From contig OY282444.1 of the NCBI GenBank assembly GCA_958296125.1, positions 2,351,940-2,415,939 of the forward strand: 64,000 bases of DNA, in the 5' to 3' direction. Under the pieces are notes generated by a model that made no database searches, had not been told where the DNA came from, and saw nothing but the letters and a program-made list of their open reading frames with translations. Position 1 is the stretch's first letter; each line of letters opens with the position of its first letter. Source of the stretch: an uncultured Poribacteria bacterium. GTDB taxonomy: Bacteria > Poribacteria > WGA-4E > PCPOR2b. Below are positions 34,067-42,774 of the stretch, piece by piece. The position numbers and the translations under genes are program-made.

Positions 34067-34702
34067 ATGGGTCAAATAGTCGATATTGGAAAACGCGTTG
34101 AATTGGTCCCGATGGACCCTCATTTCCACGATATAACAATCGCCCTATACCAGCAGGGACAGGATGAGAACCCCCTGTTTTTAGTGCATACCTACAGTCA
34201 GATGGAAGGGGCTCAAAAGCGGATTCAGTTTGCGGTCGAAGCGATGACGCACATGGGCAACTTGGTTGAGAACACGCATAGGCTGCTCCGGTTTCCCTGT
34301 GGAGCGGCGCACCAACTGGCTTGCAGGCGAACTTTTCTGGAGTCGTGTAAGCTCTCCCCGAACGATCCGGTGGAACCCCGCCCCTTGCAGATTCTGGACA
34401 AAAAGTCAAGGCTAACCATCACGGTCAACAGTCTTGGGAACGGAATTTACCAAGTGATGGCTGACGGTGAGGGCAGACGCGTTGACAGACGTATCTCTGC
34501 AATTGCTGGGGGGTTAATGAAATTAGGAGAGATGGAAGAGGTGGATGGAACGCTCGACAAGGTTGCGTTTCCGTGTGGCCACTCCCACGATGCGCTGCTC
34601 GGTTTACTGCTGGTTCGTGCCCCGAATGTACGCTCCATTGTGCGGGAACAGGAGATGGCAGCTGCGCGGGGTATCCTTGCAGCACCCAGCCAACAGAATT
34701 AG
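34067..34702 (+). CDS. Protein of unknown function with two CxxxH repeats
   Basis: A 211-residue cytoplasmic protein that I do not recognise. It consists of two related segments of about 75 residues (roughly 22-95 and 115-190). Each ends in FPCGxxH: Cys78-G-A-A-His82 and Cys170-G-H-S-His174, preceded by a helix with R-I-x-x-(A)-M-x-x-G. Two equivalent Cys-x3-His pairs suggest a metal or cofactor site shared between halves. GAGGAGG gives a strong start, and the gene leads the operon with an MtaA-like methyltransferase 9 bp downstream, so a role in methyl transfer or corrinoid handling is inferred. Confidence 0.8.
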   Translation: MGQIVDIGKRVELVPMDPHFHDITIALYQQGQDENPLFLVHTYSQMEGAQKRIQFAVEAMTHMGNLVENTHRLLRFPCGAAHQLACRRTFLESCKLSPNDPVEPRPLQILDKKSRLTITVNSLGNGIYQVMADGEGRRVDRRISAIAGGLMKLGEMEEVDGTLDKVAFPCGHSHDALLGLLLVRAPNVRSIVREQEMAAARGILAAPSQQN

Positions 34703-34711
34703 GAGGGAATT

Positions 34712-35767
34712 ATGGGAACCCAAAAACAAACAGTCGGACCGATGACCGGTAAAGAACGGGTTTTGGCAGCGTTGAATAGAGAGCCTGTGGACCGAACCCC
34801 GGTTTGCAACCCAACGTCTGTCGCCACAGTAGAGCTTATGGACTTGGTGGATGCACCATTCCCGGAAGCCAATCGGCAACCTGAATTGATGGCACGTTTA
34901 GCCGCCACCGGGTATACCGAGTTAGGCTTTGATTCAATTATGCCTGTTTTCTCGATTATCCAAGAATCCTCTGCGCTCGGATGCAAAATTCAATGGGAGC
35001 AGAAGGACAATTGGCCCACGGTTAGAATGCGCGAGCCCATTTGGGAGGATGTCGATGAAATCAAGCTCCCAGCAGATTTTCTGACGCATCCGGATACCCA
35101 ATGCGTCCTCGATGCCATTAAAATCCTCAAGAAGGAATACGGAGATGAGGTCGCGGTTATCGGAAAAACCATGGGGCCTTGGTCCCTGGGCTATCACTGT
35201 TTCGGCGTGGAGCCGTTTCTTCTGCTCTCCTTAGACGATCCGGGCAAAACAAAACTTGCTCTGGACAGGATGAAGGAAGCCACAGTAGCGTTTGGCGTGG
35301 CGCAGATTGAAGCGGGAGCAGATGCACTAACCCTACCCGACCACGCAACAGGCGATCTTGTCAGCGGTGAATACTATGAGCGTTATCTTCGCGACCTGCA
35401 CACTGAGTTTGTCGATCGGATTCCCATCCCGCTAATCCTTCATATTTGCGGGAGGACAGTCGACAGAATGGAGTACATCGCTCAGACAGGAATGGCAGCC
35501 TTCCATTACGATTCCAAGAATCAGCCCGGTGAATCGATGGAAGTGGTTACGGAGCGAATCTCTCTGGTGGGAAACATTAATAATCCTGAGACGCTCTTCT
35601 CGAAGGGACCGGAGGAGGTTCGGGGCGAAGTCTACAAGAATCTGGATTCCGGCGTGCAGCTTGTCGGGCCAGAGTGTGCGATTCCGTTGCAGACCGCTAT
35701 TGAAAATCTCAAAGAAATCCCCAAAGCGGTGCAGGATTGGCATCAGGAACATGCGGGCCTGAATTAG
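34712..35767 (+). CDS. MtaA/MtbA-like methylcobamide methyltransferase (UroD fold)
   Basis: A 351-residue uroporphyrinogen-decarboxylase-fold methyltransferase. Zinc ligands expected for MtaA are present: His244-x-Cys246 (LHICGR) and Cys322 (GPECAIP). Such enzymes move methyl groups between a corrinoid protein and a thiol or folate acceptor. AGGAGGG precedes the ATG. The corrinoid protein (36007) and its reactivase (36782) follow in the same direction. Since coenzyme M is not expected here, tetrahydrofolate or another thiol is the likely acceptor, or the enzyme demethylates a substrate as CmuA does. Confidence 0.9.
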   Translation: MGTQKQTVGPMTGKERVLAALNREPVDRTPVCNPTSVATVELMDLVDAPFPEANRQPELMARLAATGYTELGFDSIMPVFSIIQESSALGCKIQWEQKDNWPTVRMREPIWEDVDEIKLPADFLTHPDTQCVLDAIKILKKEYGDEVAVIGKTMGPWSLGYHCFGVEPFLLLSLDDPGKTKLALDRMKEATVAFGVAQIEAGADALTLPDHATGDLVSGEYYERYLRDLHTEFVDRIPIPLILHICGRTVDRMEYIAQTGMAAFHYDSKNQPGESMEVVTERISLVGNINNPETLFSKGPEEVRGEVYKNLDSGVQLVGPECAIPLQTAIENLKEIPKAVQDWHQEHAGLN

Positions 35768-35799
35768 GAGCTGGACAGAAAAACTTCGCATTGAGCTTG

Positions 35800-35925
35800 G
35801 TTTTGAGTGCGCGGGCTAGTGGGGGCATCCCCCCCTGGTCTCGGCACGGACCCTTCAGGAGAGGTCGTAAGTTCCCGATGAACCGGGCCTGTCCCGATCC
35901 AATCGGGGACTCACCTCGTTGAGTG
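35800..35925. repeat. Palindromic intergenic repeat (family 1, copy C)
   Basis: Contains TCTCGGCACGGA (35839-35850) and a segment CGGGCCTGTCCCGATC followed by AATCGGGGAC (to 35910), matching parts of the copy at 14478. It lies between methyltransferase and corrinoid-protein genes, where it may form hairpins in the operon transcript. Confidence 0.55.
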
Positions 35926-35938
35926 AACAATTCGACTC

Positions 35939-35966
35939 CTAAAGGATAAGAATCCCAATCCTTTAG
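35939..35966 (+). terminator. Possible hairpin before the corrinoid-protein gene
   Basis: Arms CTAAAGGAT and ATCCTTTAG flank a 10-nt loop, a perfect 9-bp stem, but only TTTC follows. It is more likely an attenuating or RNA-processing element than a full terminator, since the operon continues. Confidence 0.35.
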
Positions 35967-36006
35967 TTTCGGGAGTATGTCAATTAGAGTTCAAAGAGAA
36001 AAAACT

Positions 36007-36774
36007 ATGGCAGAAATCACCGACATTCAGAATGAAATTATCGTAGATGAGATTGAGGAGTTTATTGAGCGTGCCGATGAACGGGAGCGCACTATTAATA
36101 CATTCGCCAAGGTTGCCCCTGAGATGCAGGAAATCGCCGCAGCACTCATTGACGGAGACAATGACGGTGTGGATGAGATGACCAAAGCCGCTCTGGAGTC
36201 GGGCACGGAAGCACTGGAAATCATGGATGACGGCCTCATCGCGGGGATGGGGATTGTCGGGATCAAGTTTCGAGAGAACTTTATCTTCGTCCCAGAAGTC
36301 CTCGCCTGTGCGCGGGCGATGAAGGCTGGAATGGCATATATTGAACCCATTCTATCCGCCTCCGGCATCGACCCTGTTGGGACCGTGATTATGGGAACGG
36401 TGAAAGGCGATCTTCACGACATCGGCAAGAACCTTTGCATCATGATGTTACGGGGTGCGGGATTCGTTGTGCACGACTTGGGTGTGGACACTTCGGACGA
36501 TGAGTTTATTGAAGCGGTAGAGGAGCATGGGGCACCGATACTCGGAATGTCAGCATTACTGACCACAACGATGCCGAACATGGGCAAGACAATCGAAGCC
36601 TTTATTGATGAAGATCTCCGGGAAGATGTTAAGATCATGGTGGGCGGTGCCCCGGTGACCCAAGAGTTTGCCGATGATATGGGGGCGGACGGATACGGCA
36701 AGGACGCACTTGAATGCGTGGCACTGGCAAAGAAATTTCTTGAAGAAGAAGACGAGGATTGGGACGAGGAATAG
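36007..36774 (+). CDS. Corrinoid protein (MtaC/MtbC-like)
   Basis: A 255-residue B12-binding methyl carrier. Residues 25-115 form the helical cap domain; residues 125-240 the Rossmann-like domain with Asp135-x-His137-x-x-Gly140 (GDLHDIG), where His137 is the lower cobalt ligand, then MSALLTTTM and VGGAPV. The acidic tail EEEDEDWDEE is unusual. The start may be 36007 or the ATG at 35977; neither has a good ribosome-binding site. It receives methyl from an unidentified substrate methyltransferase and passes it to MtaA-like or pterin-dependent enzymes in the module. Confidence 0.93.
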   Translation: MAEITDIQNEIIVDEIEEFIERADERERTINTFAKVAPEMQEIAAALIDGDNDGVDEMTKAALESGTEALEIMDDGLIAGMGIVGIKFRENFIFVPEVLACARAMKAGMAYIEPILSASGIDPVGTVIMGTVKGDLHDIGKNLCIMMLRGAGFVVHDLGVDTSDDEFIEAVEEHGAPILGMSALLTTTMPNMGKTIEAFIDEDLREDVKIMVGGAPVTQEFADDMGADGYGKDALECVALAKKFLEEEDEDWDEE

Positions 36775-36781
36775 GATTCAA

Positions 36782-38713
36782 ATGAACAACGAAGAATATC
36801 AGAAGCGTTTAGACAAAATAACAGAGCTGTTCTCAAGCATGGTGAACCATGCCAACGAGCAATCTATGTATCGGTGCCCCTACAAAAACCGCTTCGATCA
36901 ATGTACCGCTAAGTTTGGGTGTCGAAACCAGCGAAGACCGCCTAGCGAGGGTTTGGTGGATCAGCAGGATAGCGTCCGCGGCACCCCAAAGGAGGGGTTG
37001 CTCTTGTGTGGTGGGGACGATAAAATCGACTATCGGCCTGCGTGGGAGACCGAGGCTGCTGAAGGGGCTTTCATCGACAGTGATGCGACCTACGGGGCAG
37101 GAACAATAACGCATGACAGCAAAAAGCGTCCGCTCGCAGCCGGAAAGACCATTTTCGATTACGCCGATGAGCTCAAAGTTCAGGTGCCAACCTCCTGCTT
37201 TCGCACAGGACAGTGCCATGAATGTATTGTGGAAATTAGAGAGGGGATGGAGGCACTGCGTCCACGAAACGAAGCTGAGTCGTTTTTGCGGGAGAATTAT
37301 CGGCTCGCTTGCCAAGCGGTGGTTAAGGACATCGATATCGATATAGTGTTCTCACCGATACGGCGCACCCCCAAGATTCTTACACGCACCCACGAAAAAT
37401 GCCTCCAAATTGACCCATTAGTGACCCGCCGCGAAAATATTGTTTACTATGATGATGAGGCAATCGACAAATATCGAGGCCACATCTACGGCTTGGCGAT
37501 TGATCTCGGCACGACAACAGTAGTCATTGATTTGGTCGATCTGGAGACAGGTGAGAGTGTCCATGTCAGTTCCTTTGAGAATCCCCAACGCTTCGGCGGC
37601 AGCGATATCATGCACCGCATTTCGTATGATGGCGAGTTTAGCGGGGAGTTACGCCGGGCGGTCATCAACGCGCTCAACCACGAGATTCAGGAAATGGGAG
37701 CGCAGTTCGGGTTCGTCCGTCAGGAAATTTACGAAATTGTCGTGGCGGGTAACTCAACGATGCGGGATATCTTCTTTAAGCTGGACGTGCAGAGCATCGG
37801 TCAAAAACCTTACCAGTCGATAATCGAACATCAATATCGCGCCGGGGAGCGCGAAACCACTTCGCTCATTGAGAAGACGCGGCGGCTCGGAATCCGAGCT
37901 AACCCCAAGGCGCGGGGGTATGGGCTGCCGTTGATTGGCAGCCACGTCGGTGCCGATGTCGCGGCGGATCTGGTGGCACTCGACATCGCATCTCAAAAAG
38001 AGGTTATCATGCTGGTTGATGTCGGCACGAACACCGAAGTGGTGGTCGGACATCCGGGGCGGCTGATTGCAGCCTCCTGTCCGGCAGGCCCCGCTTTCGA
38101 GGGCGGAGGCATTAAGTACGGGATGCCGGGCTACGATGAAGCGATCGAATCTATCCGATGGATAGACGGTCAGATTGAATATAATACGATCGGCGGCCTC
38201 GAACCTCAAGGGATTTGCGGCTCTGGGTTAATCGATCTATTGGCGGAGCTCCGTCGCCATGGACGGATGACCTCAATGGGTGTATTCGGGGACAGAAAAC
38301 AACGTGAGATAGCACTCATCCCCGAATACGGCATCACCTTCTCCCGCGAAGATGCCAGCAATCTGGCTCAAGCGAAGGCTGCCAATTATTGCGGTCAGTT
38401 CATCGTTATGCGAAAGTTTGGTATCAATCCGGTAGATGTGAGTCGCCTCTATTTGGCGGGTGGCTTCGCCAACTATGTCGATGTTCGTAACGCGATTGAG
38501 ATCGGTTTTTTGGCACCTGTGGACGAACATCGCATTGTCAAAATTGGCAATGCGGCGGTACAAGGGGCGAAGGAGGTTCTCCTTTCACGGAAAAAACGCG
38601 AGGCTATCGAGCGTTTAGTCAAAGGAATCGAACATGTCGAATTGGAGACAACCCCCGACTTCTTTGAGGTATTTGTCGAGGGGTGCCAGTTTAAGCCGAT
38701 GGAGTTTGCGTAA
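36782..38713 (+). CDS. Corrinoid reactivase, [2Fe-2S] plus ASKHA (RACE/RamA-like)
   Basis: A 643-residue ATP-dependent protein that re-reduces inactive Co(II) corrinoid. The start is the ATG at 36782, 8 bp after the corrinoid gene; the frame is open upstream but overlaps that gene. Residues 1-80 contain four extra Cys (32, 41, 47, 76), perhaps an accessory metal site. A plant-type [2Fe-2S] domain follows with Cys139, Cys145, Cys148 and Cys177. The ASKHA domain has GLAIDLGTTTVVIDL and VDVGTNTEVVVG, and continues through the DUF4445-type C-terminus. Confidence 0.92.
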   Translation: MNNEEYQKRLDKITELFSSMVNHANEQSMYRCPYKNRFDQCTAKFGCRNQRRPPSEGLVDQQDSVRGTPKEGLLLCGGDDKIDYRPAWETEAAEGAFIDSDATYGAGTITHDSKKRPLAAGKTIFDYADELKVQVPTSCFRTGQCHECIVEIREGMEALRPRNEAESFLRENYRLACQAVVKDIDIDIVFSPIRRTPKILTRTHEKCLQIDPLVTRRENIVYYDDEAIDKYRGHIYGLAIDLGTTTVVIDLVDLETGESVHVSSFENPQRFGGSDIMHRISYDGEFSGELRRAVINALNHEIQEMGAQFGFVRQEIYEIVVAGNSTMRDIFFKLDVQSIGQKPYQSIIEHQYRAGERETTSLIEKTRRLGIRANPKARGYGLPLIGSHVGADVAADLVALDIASQKEVIMLVDVGTNTEVVVGHPGRLIAASCPAGPAFEGGGIKYGMPGYDEAIESIRWIDGQIEYNTIGGLEPQGICGSGLIDLLAELRRHGRMTSMGVFGDRKQREIALIPEYGITFSREDASNLAQAKAANYCGQFIVMRKFGINPVDVSRLYLAGGFANYVDVRNAIEIGFLAPVDEHRIVKIGNAAVQGAKEVLLSRKKREAIERLVKGIEHVELETTPDFFEVFVEGCQFKPMEFA

Positions 38714-38775
38714 TCAAATGAACAGATGTCGGTCTAGCAACACCAAAAACGAAAGTCAGAACGCAGGATATTCAG

Positions 38776-39420
38776 ATGGCATACAGCGATTTCAAAAGTG
38801 TAGAGCAGGTTATTCAAACATATCCCCTACAACTTCGTCCAGAAAGATTTATACCTGACCTGCAGCTGGAACCTCCTCGCTGGTTTATTGAGAACCTCGA
38901 TTTTTTGTTGGACAGACAGGCGATTCAAGAGAGTGAAGCCTTTTTAAGGGAGAGTTTTATTTTTCCGTTTTTGCAGCAGGCGTGGAAGCGTCATGGAATG
39001 CTGAAATTATGGTCTCATCGCGCGCTGAATGTTGACAACGAGTTGTATGGAGAACCGGATTATTTTGTGTCAGCATGGATTGACGGCGTGACTGATAGGC
39101 TGGTGAATCGTCCACTACTGACAGTGGTAGAAGCGAAAAAGCAGGATTTTGAAGGAGGTTGGGCGCAGTGCTTGGCCGAACTGATAGCGTGCCAAAAACT
39201 GAATCAAGATGAAAAAGTCACCGTGTATGGAATTGTGTCAACAGGGCTCATCTGGGAGTTTGGCAAGTTGGAGACAAATACTTTCGCAAAACATCCGCTT
39301 GCCTACTCAATAACCGATCCTGCCAAGGTCTTTGGAATCCTTGACTTTATTTTTATGGCGTGCGAAAAGCAGCTCAGCGGCAGCCATAATTCTGAGACGG
39401 AAAAGAGAACGACATGTTAA
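38776..39420 (+). CDS. PD-(D/E)XK nuclease-like protein of unknown function
   Basis: A 214-residue protein with a nuclease-type core: EPDYF with Asp95, then LLTVVEAKKQDFEGG with Glu119-x-Lys121, followed by a Gln-containing helix. That arrangement is the PD-(D/E)XK pattern. I do not recognise the family; such solitary domains occur near restriction genes and phage-defence loci. The stop overlaps the next gene by 7 bp (ATGTTAA), so it is coupled to the PhyH gene at 39414. Confidence 0.7.
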   Translation: MAYSDFKSVEQVIQTYPLQLRPERFIPDLQLEPPRWFIENLDFLLDRQAIQESEAFLRESFIFPFLQQAWKRHGMLKLWSHRALNVDNELYGEPDYFVSAWIDGVTDRLVNRPLLTVVEAKKQDFEGGWAQCLAELIACQKLNQDEKVTVYGIVSTGLIWEFGKLETNTFAKHPLAYSITDPAKVFGILDFIFMACEKQLSGSHNSETEKRTTC

Positions 39421-40211
39421 CGATTCAACAGAAACAGCATTTTGAGACGTTTGGATTCCTTACCCTGCGACAGTTATTTACGCCGCAGGAGATTGAGGTC
39501 ATCCGTCGTGAGTCCGACGCGGTTTTGCACGAAAACCGCCAAGGTAAGCCGTTTCCTGGAGAAAAGCGTCAAGCCATGATCCCGTTCTTCGAGTTGAATC
39601 CCCGGCTCCAATGGCTCATCGAAGACGACCGCATCTACGCGCTGGGCGAAGACCTCCTCGGACCTGATTTTATCTTGAACGCTACCGAGGGCAACCTCCA
39701 CGTCGGCGACACACAGTGGCACGGTGGAGGGCTTGACCTTGAACCGGTCGCTCACATCAAGATCGCATTCTACCTTGAGCCAAACACAAAAGAAACGGGA
39801 GCCCTGCGTTTCATTCCGGGGTCTCATAAGCCGGAATTTAGGAAACGGTTACAACTGTTGACCGCTCAGCAGGAGGATCCGACCGCGCTGCCGTTAGGGG
39901 TTGCGGGCGCGGACATTCCCAGCGTTGTCATCGAATCACAGCCCGGCGACATCGTAATCTTCCCAGAAACGCTATGGCATGCGGCGTTCGGCGGCCCACC
40001 GGGACGCTCTCAGCACGCCATCAATTTCATGGCAAACCCCGTAACAGATGAGCAGGTCACTTACATAAAGGGACTATACGAGGGTTGGAACTATTCATTG
40101 CATCCGGCAGAAGAAATGATCAACAGTGACCGTCCTCGACTTCGACGAATGGTCTCAAGGTTGGTGGAACTCGGCTTCGGGCCGCCAAAGCCGACACCGC
40201 TGTTTGTGTAA
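39414..40211 (+). CDS. PhyH-superfamily protein with HxG in place of HxD (halogenase-like site)
   Basis: A 265-residue member of the PhyH superfamily. The first metal motif reads TQWHGGGLDL: His103, then Gly104 and Gly105 (codon 39726-39728) where Asp normally sits; the other PhyH proteins here mostly have HQD. The distal His189 (LWHAAFGG), the likely 2-oxoglutarate Arg198 and RFIPGSH (132-138) are intact. Known radical halogenases of this superfamily show this change (SyrB2 has His-x-Ala, WelO5 His-x-Gly), which frees a site for halide. Halogenation, or another ligand at that site, is a hypothesis. The gene overlaps the nuclease-like gene upstream. Confidence 0.88.
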   Translation: MLTIQQKQHFETFGFLTLRQLFTPQEIEVIRRESDAVLHENRQGKPFPGEKRQAMIPFFELNPRLQWLIEDDRIYALGEDLLGPDFILNATEGNLHVGDTQWHGGGLDLEPVAHIKIAFYLEPNTKETGALRFIPGSHKPEFRKRLQLLTAQQEDPTALPLGVAGADIPSVVIESQPGDIVIFPETLWHAAFGGPPGRSQHAINFMANPVTDEQVTYIKGLYEGWNYSLHPAEEMINSDRPRLRRMVSRLVELGFGPPKPTPLFV

Positions 40212-40276
40212 AATAACCCCCTATTGCGCCATTATTAATTTCAAAATGTGGCTGTTACGCAAAACTGCCACAACGA

Positions 40277-41215
40277 ATGCAGATGTCTATATCAGTCGAC
40301 AAGGATTTCAACTCACGTAAAGCCGAATTGCTTGCCTATCTCAGGTTCAGAGCCATTGAATATCTTAACGAGGTAAGACAGGAATTCGGCGAAAGACAAT
40401 TCAGGAAAAAAGCCACAGCAATTAACCGTGCACTTGTGAAGGAAAAACAGCAATTAGCTGCTGTTTTACGGCAAAATGCCGGACGAGAAGATTGGCCAGC
40501 GGATACAATCCTCCGATCCAACCTCTTATTAATGCACTGCACCAATGTCGTGATGCTTGAGAGTCGGAATGACGTATGGTCCTATGACTACATGGCTTTC
40601 TCTCGCAGAATTGGTGAACTCTGGGAACCTTTCGTGACAACTTGCTTTGATTACCCAATACGGAAAGATGTTACCTTATTTATCCCTCCTCTATTTGAGG
40701 ACATCAAGAGAAGATTGACCAACGAAGTTCGGGATTTTATTCAACGGTTAAACATCAGCAGGACTGACAAAGGACACCTCCTCCGCTATTACGATCAAGT
40801 TTGGGGGCTTGTTACATCAGGTGAAATCAAACTCGAATTAGATCTTCATTTTTCAATTGAACGTATCCGGTATGTAGTCGATTGTAAGAGTGGTTTCAGT
40901 TCAAATGAGAAAGGCAACACCAATCGCTTACTTCTAGTTGCCAGCATATATCAGAACATAGAGCCAGAAGATTATCGGTGTCTTCTCTTGGTGAGAGCAC
41001 CTGAAGATGAAAATAATCACTACCTTCAAATCCTGAAGAGGTCGGGACTCTGGGAAGTCTATTGCGGTGCGGAAATCTATCCAAAGGTGCTGGAATACTC
41101 GGGTTTTGATTTAGGCGTGTGGATGCACGAAAACGTTACTTGGGCGGATGATGTCAGTCCCCAGCTCCTAGACTCTCTTGAACAAAACGACTTAGTTAAA
41201 TACTTGACATGGTAA
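40277..41215 (+). CDS. Type II restriction endonuclease candidate
   Basis: A 312-residue protein with a PD-(D/E)XK-like site: LELDLHFSIERI (Asp189) then VVDCKSGFSS (Asp202-x-Lys204). The rest is helical and unrecognised. It overlaps the methyltransferase gene by 7 bp (ATGGTAA), so the two are translationally coupled, as expected for a restriction-modification pair. The ATG at 40277 lacks a ribosome-binding site; the ATG at 40283 is an alternative. Confidence 0.75.
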   Translation: MQMSISVDKDFNSRKAELLAYLRFRAIEYLNEVRQEFGERQFRKKATAINRALVKEKQQLAAVLRQNAGREDWPADTILRSNLLLMHCTNVVMLESRNDVWSYDYMAFSRRIGELWEPFVTTCFDYPIRKDVTLFIPPLFEDIKRRLTNEVRDFIQRLNISRTDKGHLLRYYDQVWGLVTSGEIKLELDLHFSIERIRYVVDCKSGFSSNEKGNTNRLLLVASIYQNIEPEDYRCLLLVRAPEDENNHYLQILKRSGLWEVYCGAEIYPKVLEYSGFDLGVWMHENVTWADDVSPQLLDSLEQNDLVKYLTW

Positions 41216-42756
41216 TTCCAAGACCTCAACGATATAAAGATACGCTTCAAGCTCATTATACCGATTCGCCCGATATTGTTTCATATATGGTTTCTCGACT
41301 TAAACCAACCGAAGCGGATTCAATATGGGAGCCTTGTGCAGGAATTGGCGACTTAATCGATGGGATCATTCGGTTATCCCCGAATTCACAAATTCGGGCA
41401 TCTGAACTCGACCTTCAAGCATTGACCACGCTCAGGGAAAAGTACAAAGGATTCCAAAATATCATGGTCGTCCACGAGGATGTGCTTGAACTGGGTCACT
41501 CTCCCTTATTTGAACCAGAGATCCAATTCAGCCGCATAATTGCTAATCCACCGTATGGAGCTTATCAATCTCATCAGAAAAGAACTGTTCTTAAGAAGCA
41601 ATATCCCGGGCTCTACGTGCGCGACACCTATGGCGTAATCCTTTATCACTGCTTTCGTTTGCTATGTGGGGCAGGTCGTTTAGTATTTATTATCCCGGAT
41701 ACGTTTCTATGGCTTCACCGCCACGATTTTCTACGCAGAACTTTACTGAACGAATCAACGATCGAAGAAATCGTATTATTCCCATCAAAGTTTTTTCCAG
41801 GAATTAGTTTTGGGTATTCCGGGCTATGTATTATCTCCTTAATTAAACGACCTGCTCACGGGACGCATCGAATAAGAATAATTGAGAACCTCGCTAATGA
41901 GAATGTTTTGATGGAACTGGCTCTGGGATATGAGTTAAAAAATCGGTGTTTAATCACAAATGTCAGTCAAACGGAAATTCTGTCGCGCCCATGTGCGGAA
42001 TTCGTGAAACCCTCACAAGACGATGAAGTTACACTCAGTAGCAGAGCCAACTTGACTTTAGGCGATATGGCTGATGTTCGCACCGGCTTTTACTCAGGCA
42101 ACGATCGCCATTGGGTGCGCCGTGTCAACGCTGATGTATCGCGCTCAAAATCTTTTGAGGATGTGGAAGTCGATAAAATTTCCGACCTCACAGCCCCCTC
42201 ACTTCATGGCATTGATGGACCAAACTGTTTCATCCCGATATTACGAGGCGGCGCAGCTCGGTTTGTAAAACAGACACAATGGTATGTCAATTGGAGCCCG
42301 TATGCCGTTTCTGAATATCGAACACCGGGGAAAAATCCAGCTCGGTTTCAGAATTCCCAATACTATTTTTCGCAGGGCATTGGCGTTCCAATGGTTGCCT
42401 CAACGCGTCTCACGGCCGTGTTACTTGAATGTAGATTATTTGACCAAAGCATCGTTGGCATCTTCCCTAAAAATGAACAGCACCTGATGTACTTTCTCGG
42501 CTTCTTAAACACGGAACTTGCAACTAAACTGCTTCGTCAGATCAACCCAACAGCCAACAATTCAGCAAACTACTTGAAACGTATGTCCATTGTAAATCCA
42601 ACCCATTCAGAGTTGAAACAGTGCAACAACTCCGTATCTAAAGCGATAAAAGAATCTCAAGAATATGGAGATGTGTCAAAAGCGACCCTGAACGAGATAG
42701 AAGATATTTATTGCAAGATATGGTGTAATTCAGAAGATTTTCAAACCTGTGCATAG
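41209..42756 (+). CDS. N6-adenine DNA methyltransferase of a type II R-M pair
   Basis: A 515-residue gamma-type methyltransferase. Motif I is EPCAGIGDL (41-49), the acidic loop SELD (65-68), and motif IV NPPY (113-116). The C-terminal half with SILSRPCAE-like and NQYY-type segments is the likely target-recognition domain. It protects the site cut by the endonuclease at 40277, whose 3' end it overlaps. The pair sits inside the one-carbon cluster and reads as a later arrival. Confidence 0.88.
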   Translation: MVIPRPQRYKDTLQAHYTDSPDIVSYMVSRLKPTEADSIWEPCAGIGDLIDGIIRLSPNSQIRASELDLQALTTLREKYKGFQNIMVVHEDVLELGHSPLFEPEIQFSRIIANPPYGAYQSHQKRTVLKKQYPGLYVRDTYGVILYHCFRLLCGAGRLVFIIPDTFLWLHRHDFLRRTLLNESTIEEIVLFPSKFFPGISFGYSGLCIISLIKRPAHGTHRIRIIENLANENVLMELALGYELKNRCLITNVSQTEILSRPCAEFVKPSQDDEVTLSSRANLTLGDMADVRTGFYSGNDRHWVRRVNADVSRSKSFEDVEVDKISDLTAPSLHGIDGPNCFIPILRGGAARFVKQTQWYVNWSPYAVSEYRTPGKNPARFQNSQYYFSQGIGVPMVASTRLTAVLLECRLFDQSIVGIFPKNEQHLMYFLGFLNTELATKLLRQINPTANNSANYLKRMSIVNPTHSELKQCNNSVSKAIKESQEYGDVSKATLNEIEDIYCKIWCNSEDFQTCA

Positions 42757-42774
42757 TCGATCGAGGCAACAACC

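Noticed and set aside
36668-36781. Upstream extension of the reactivase frame
   Set aside because: It overlaps the corrinoid gene in another frame; the ATG at 36782 fits the domain start.
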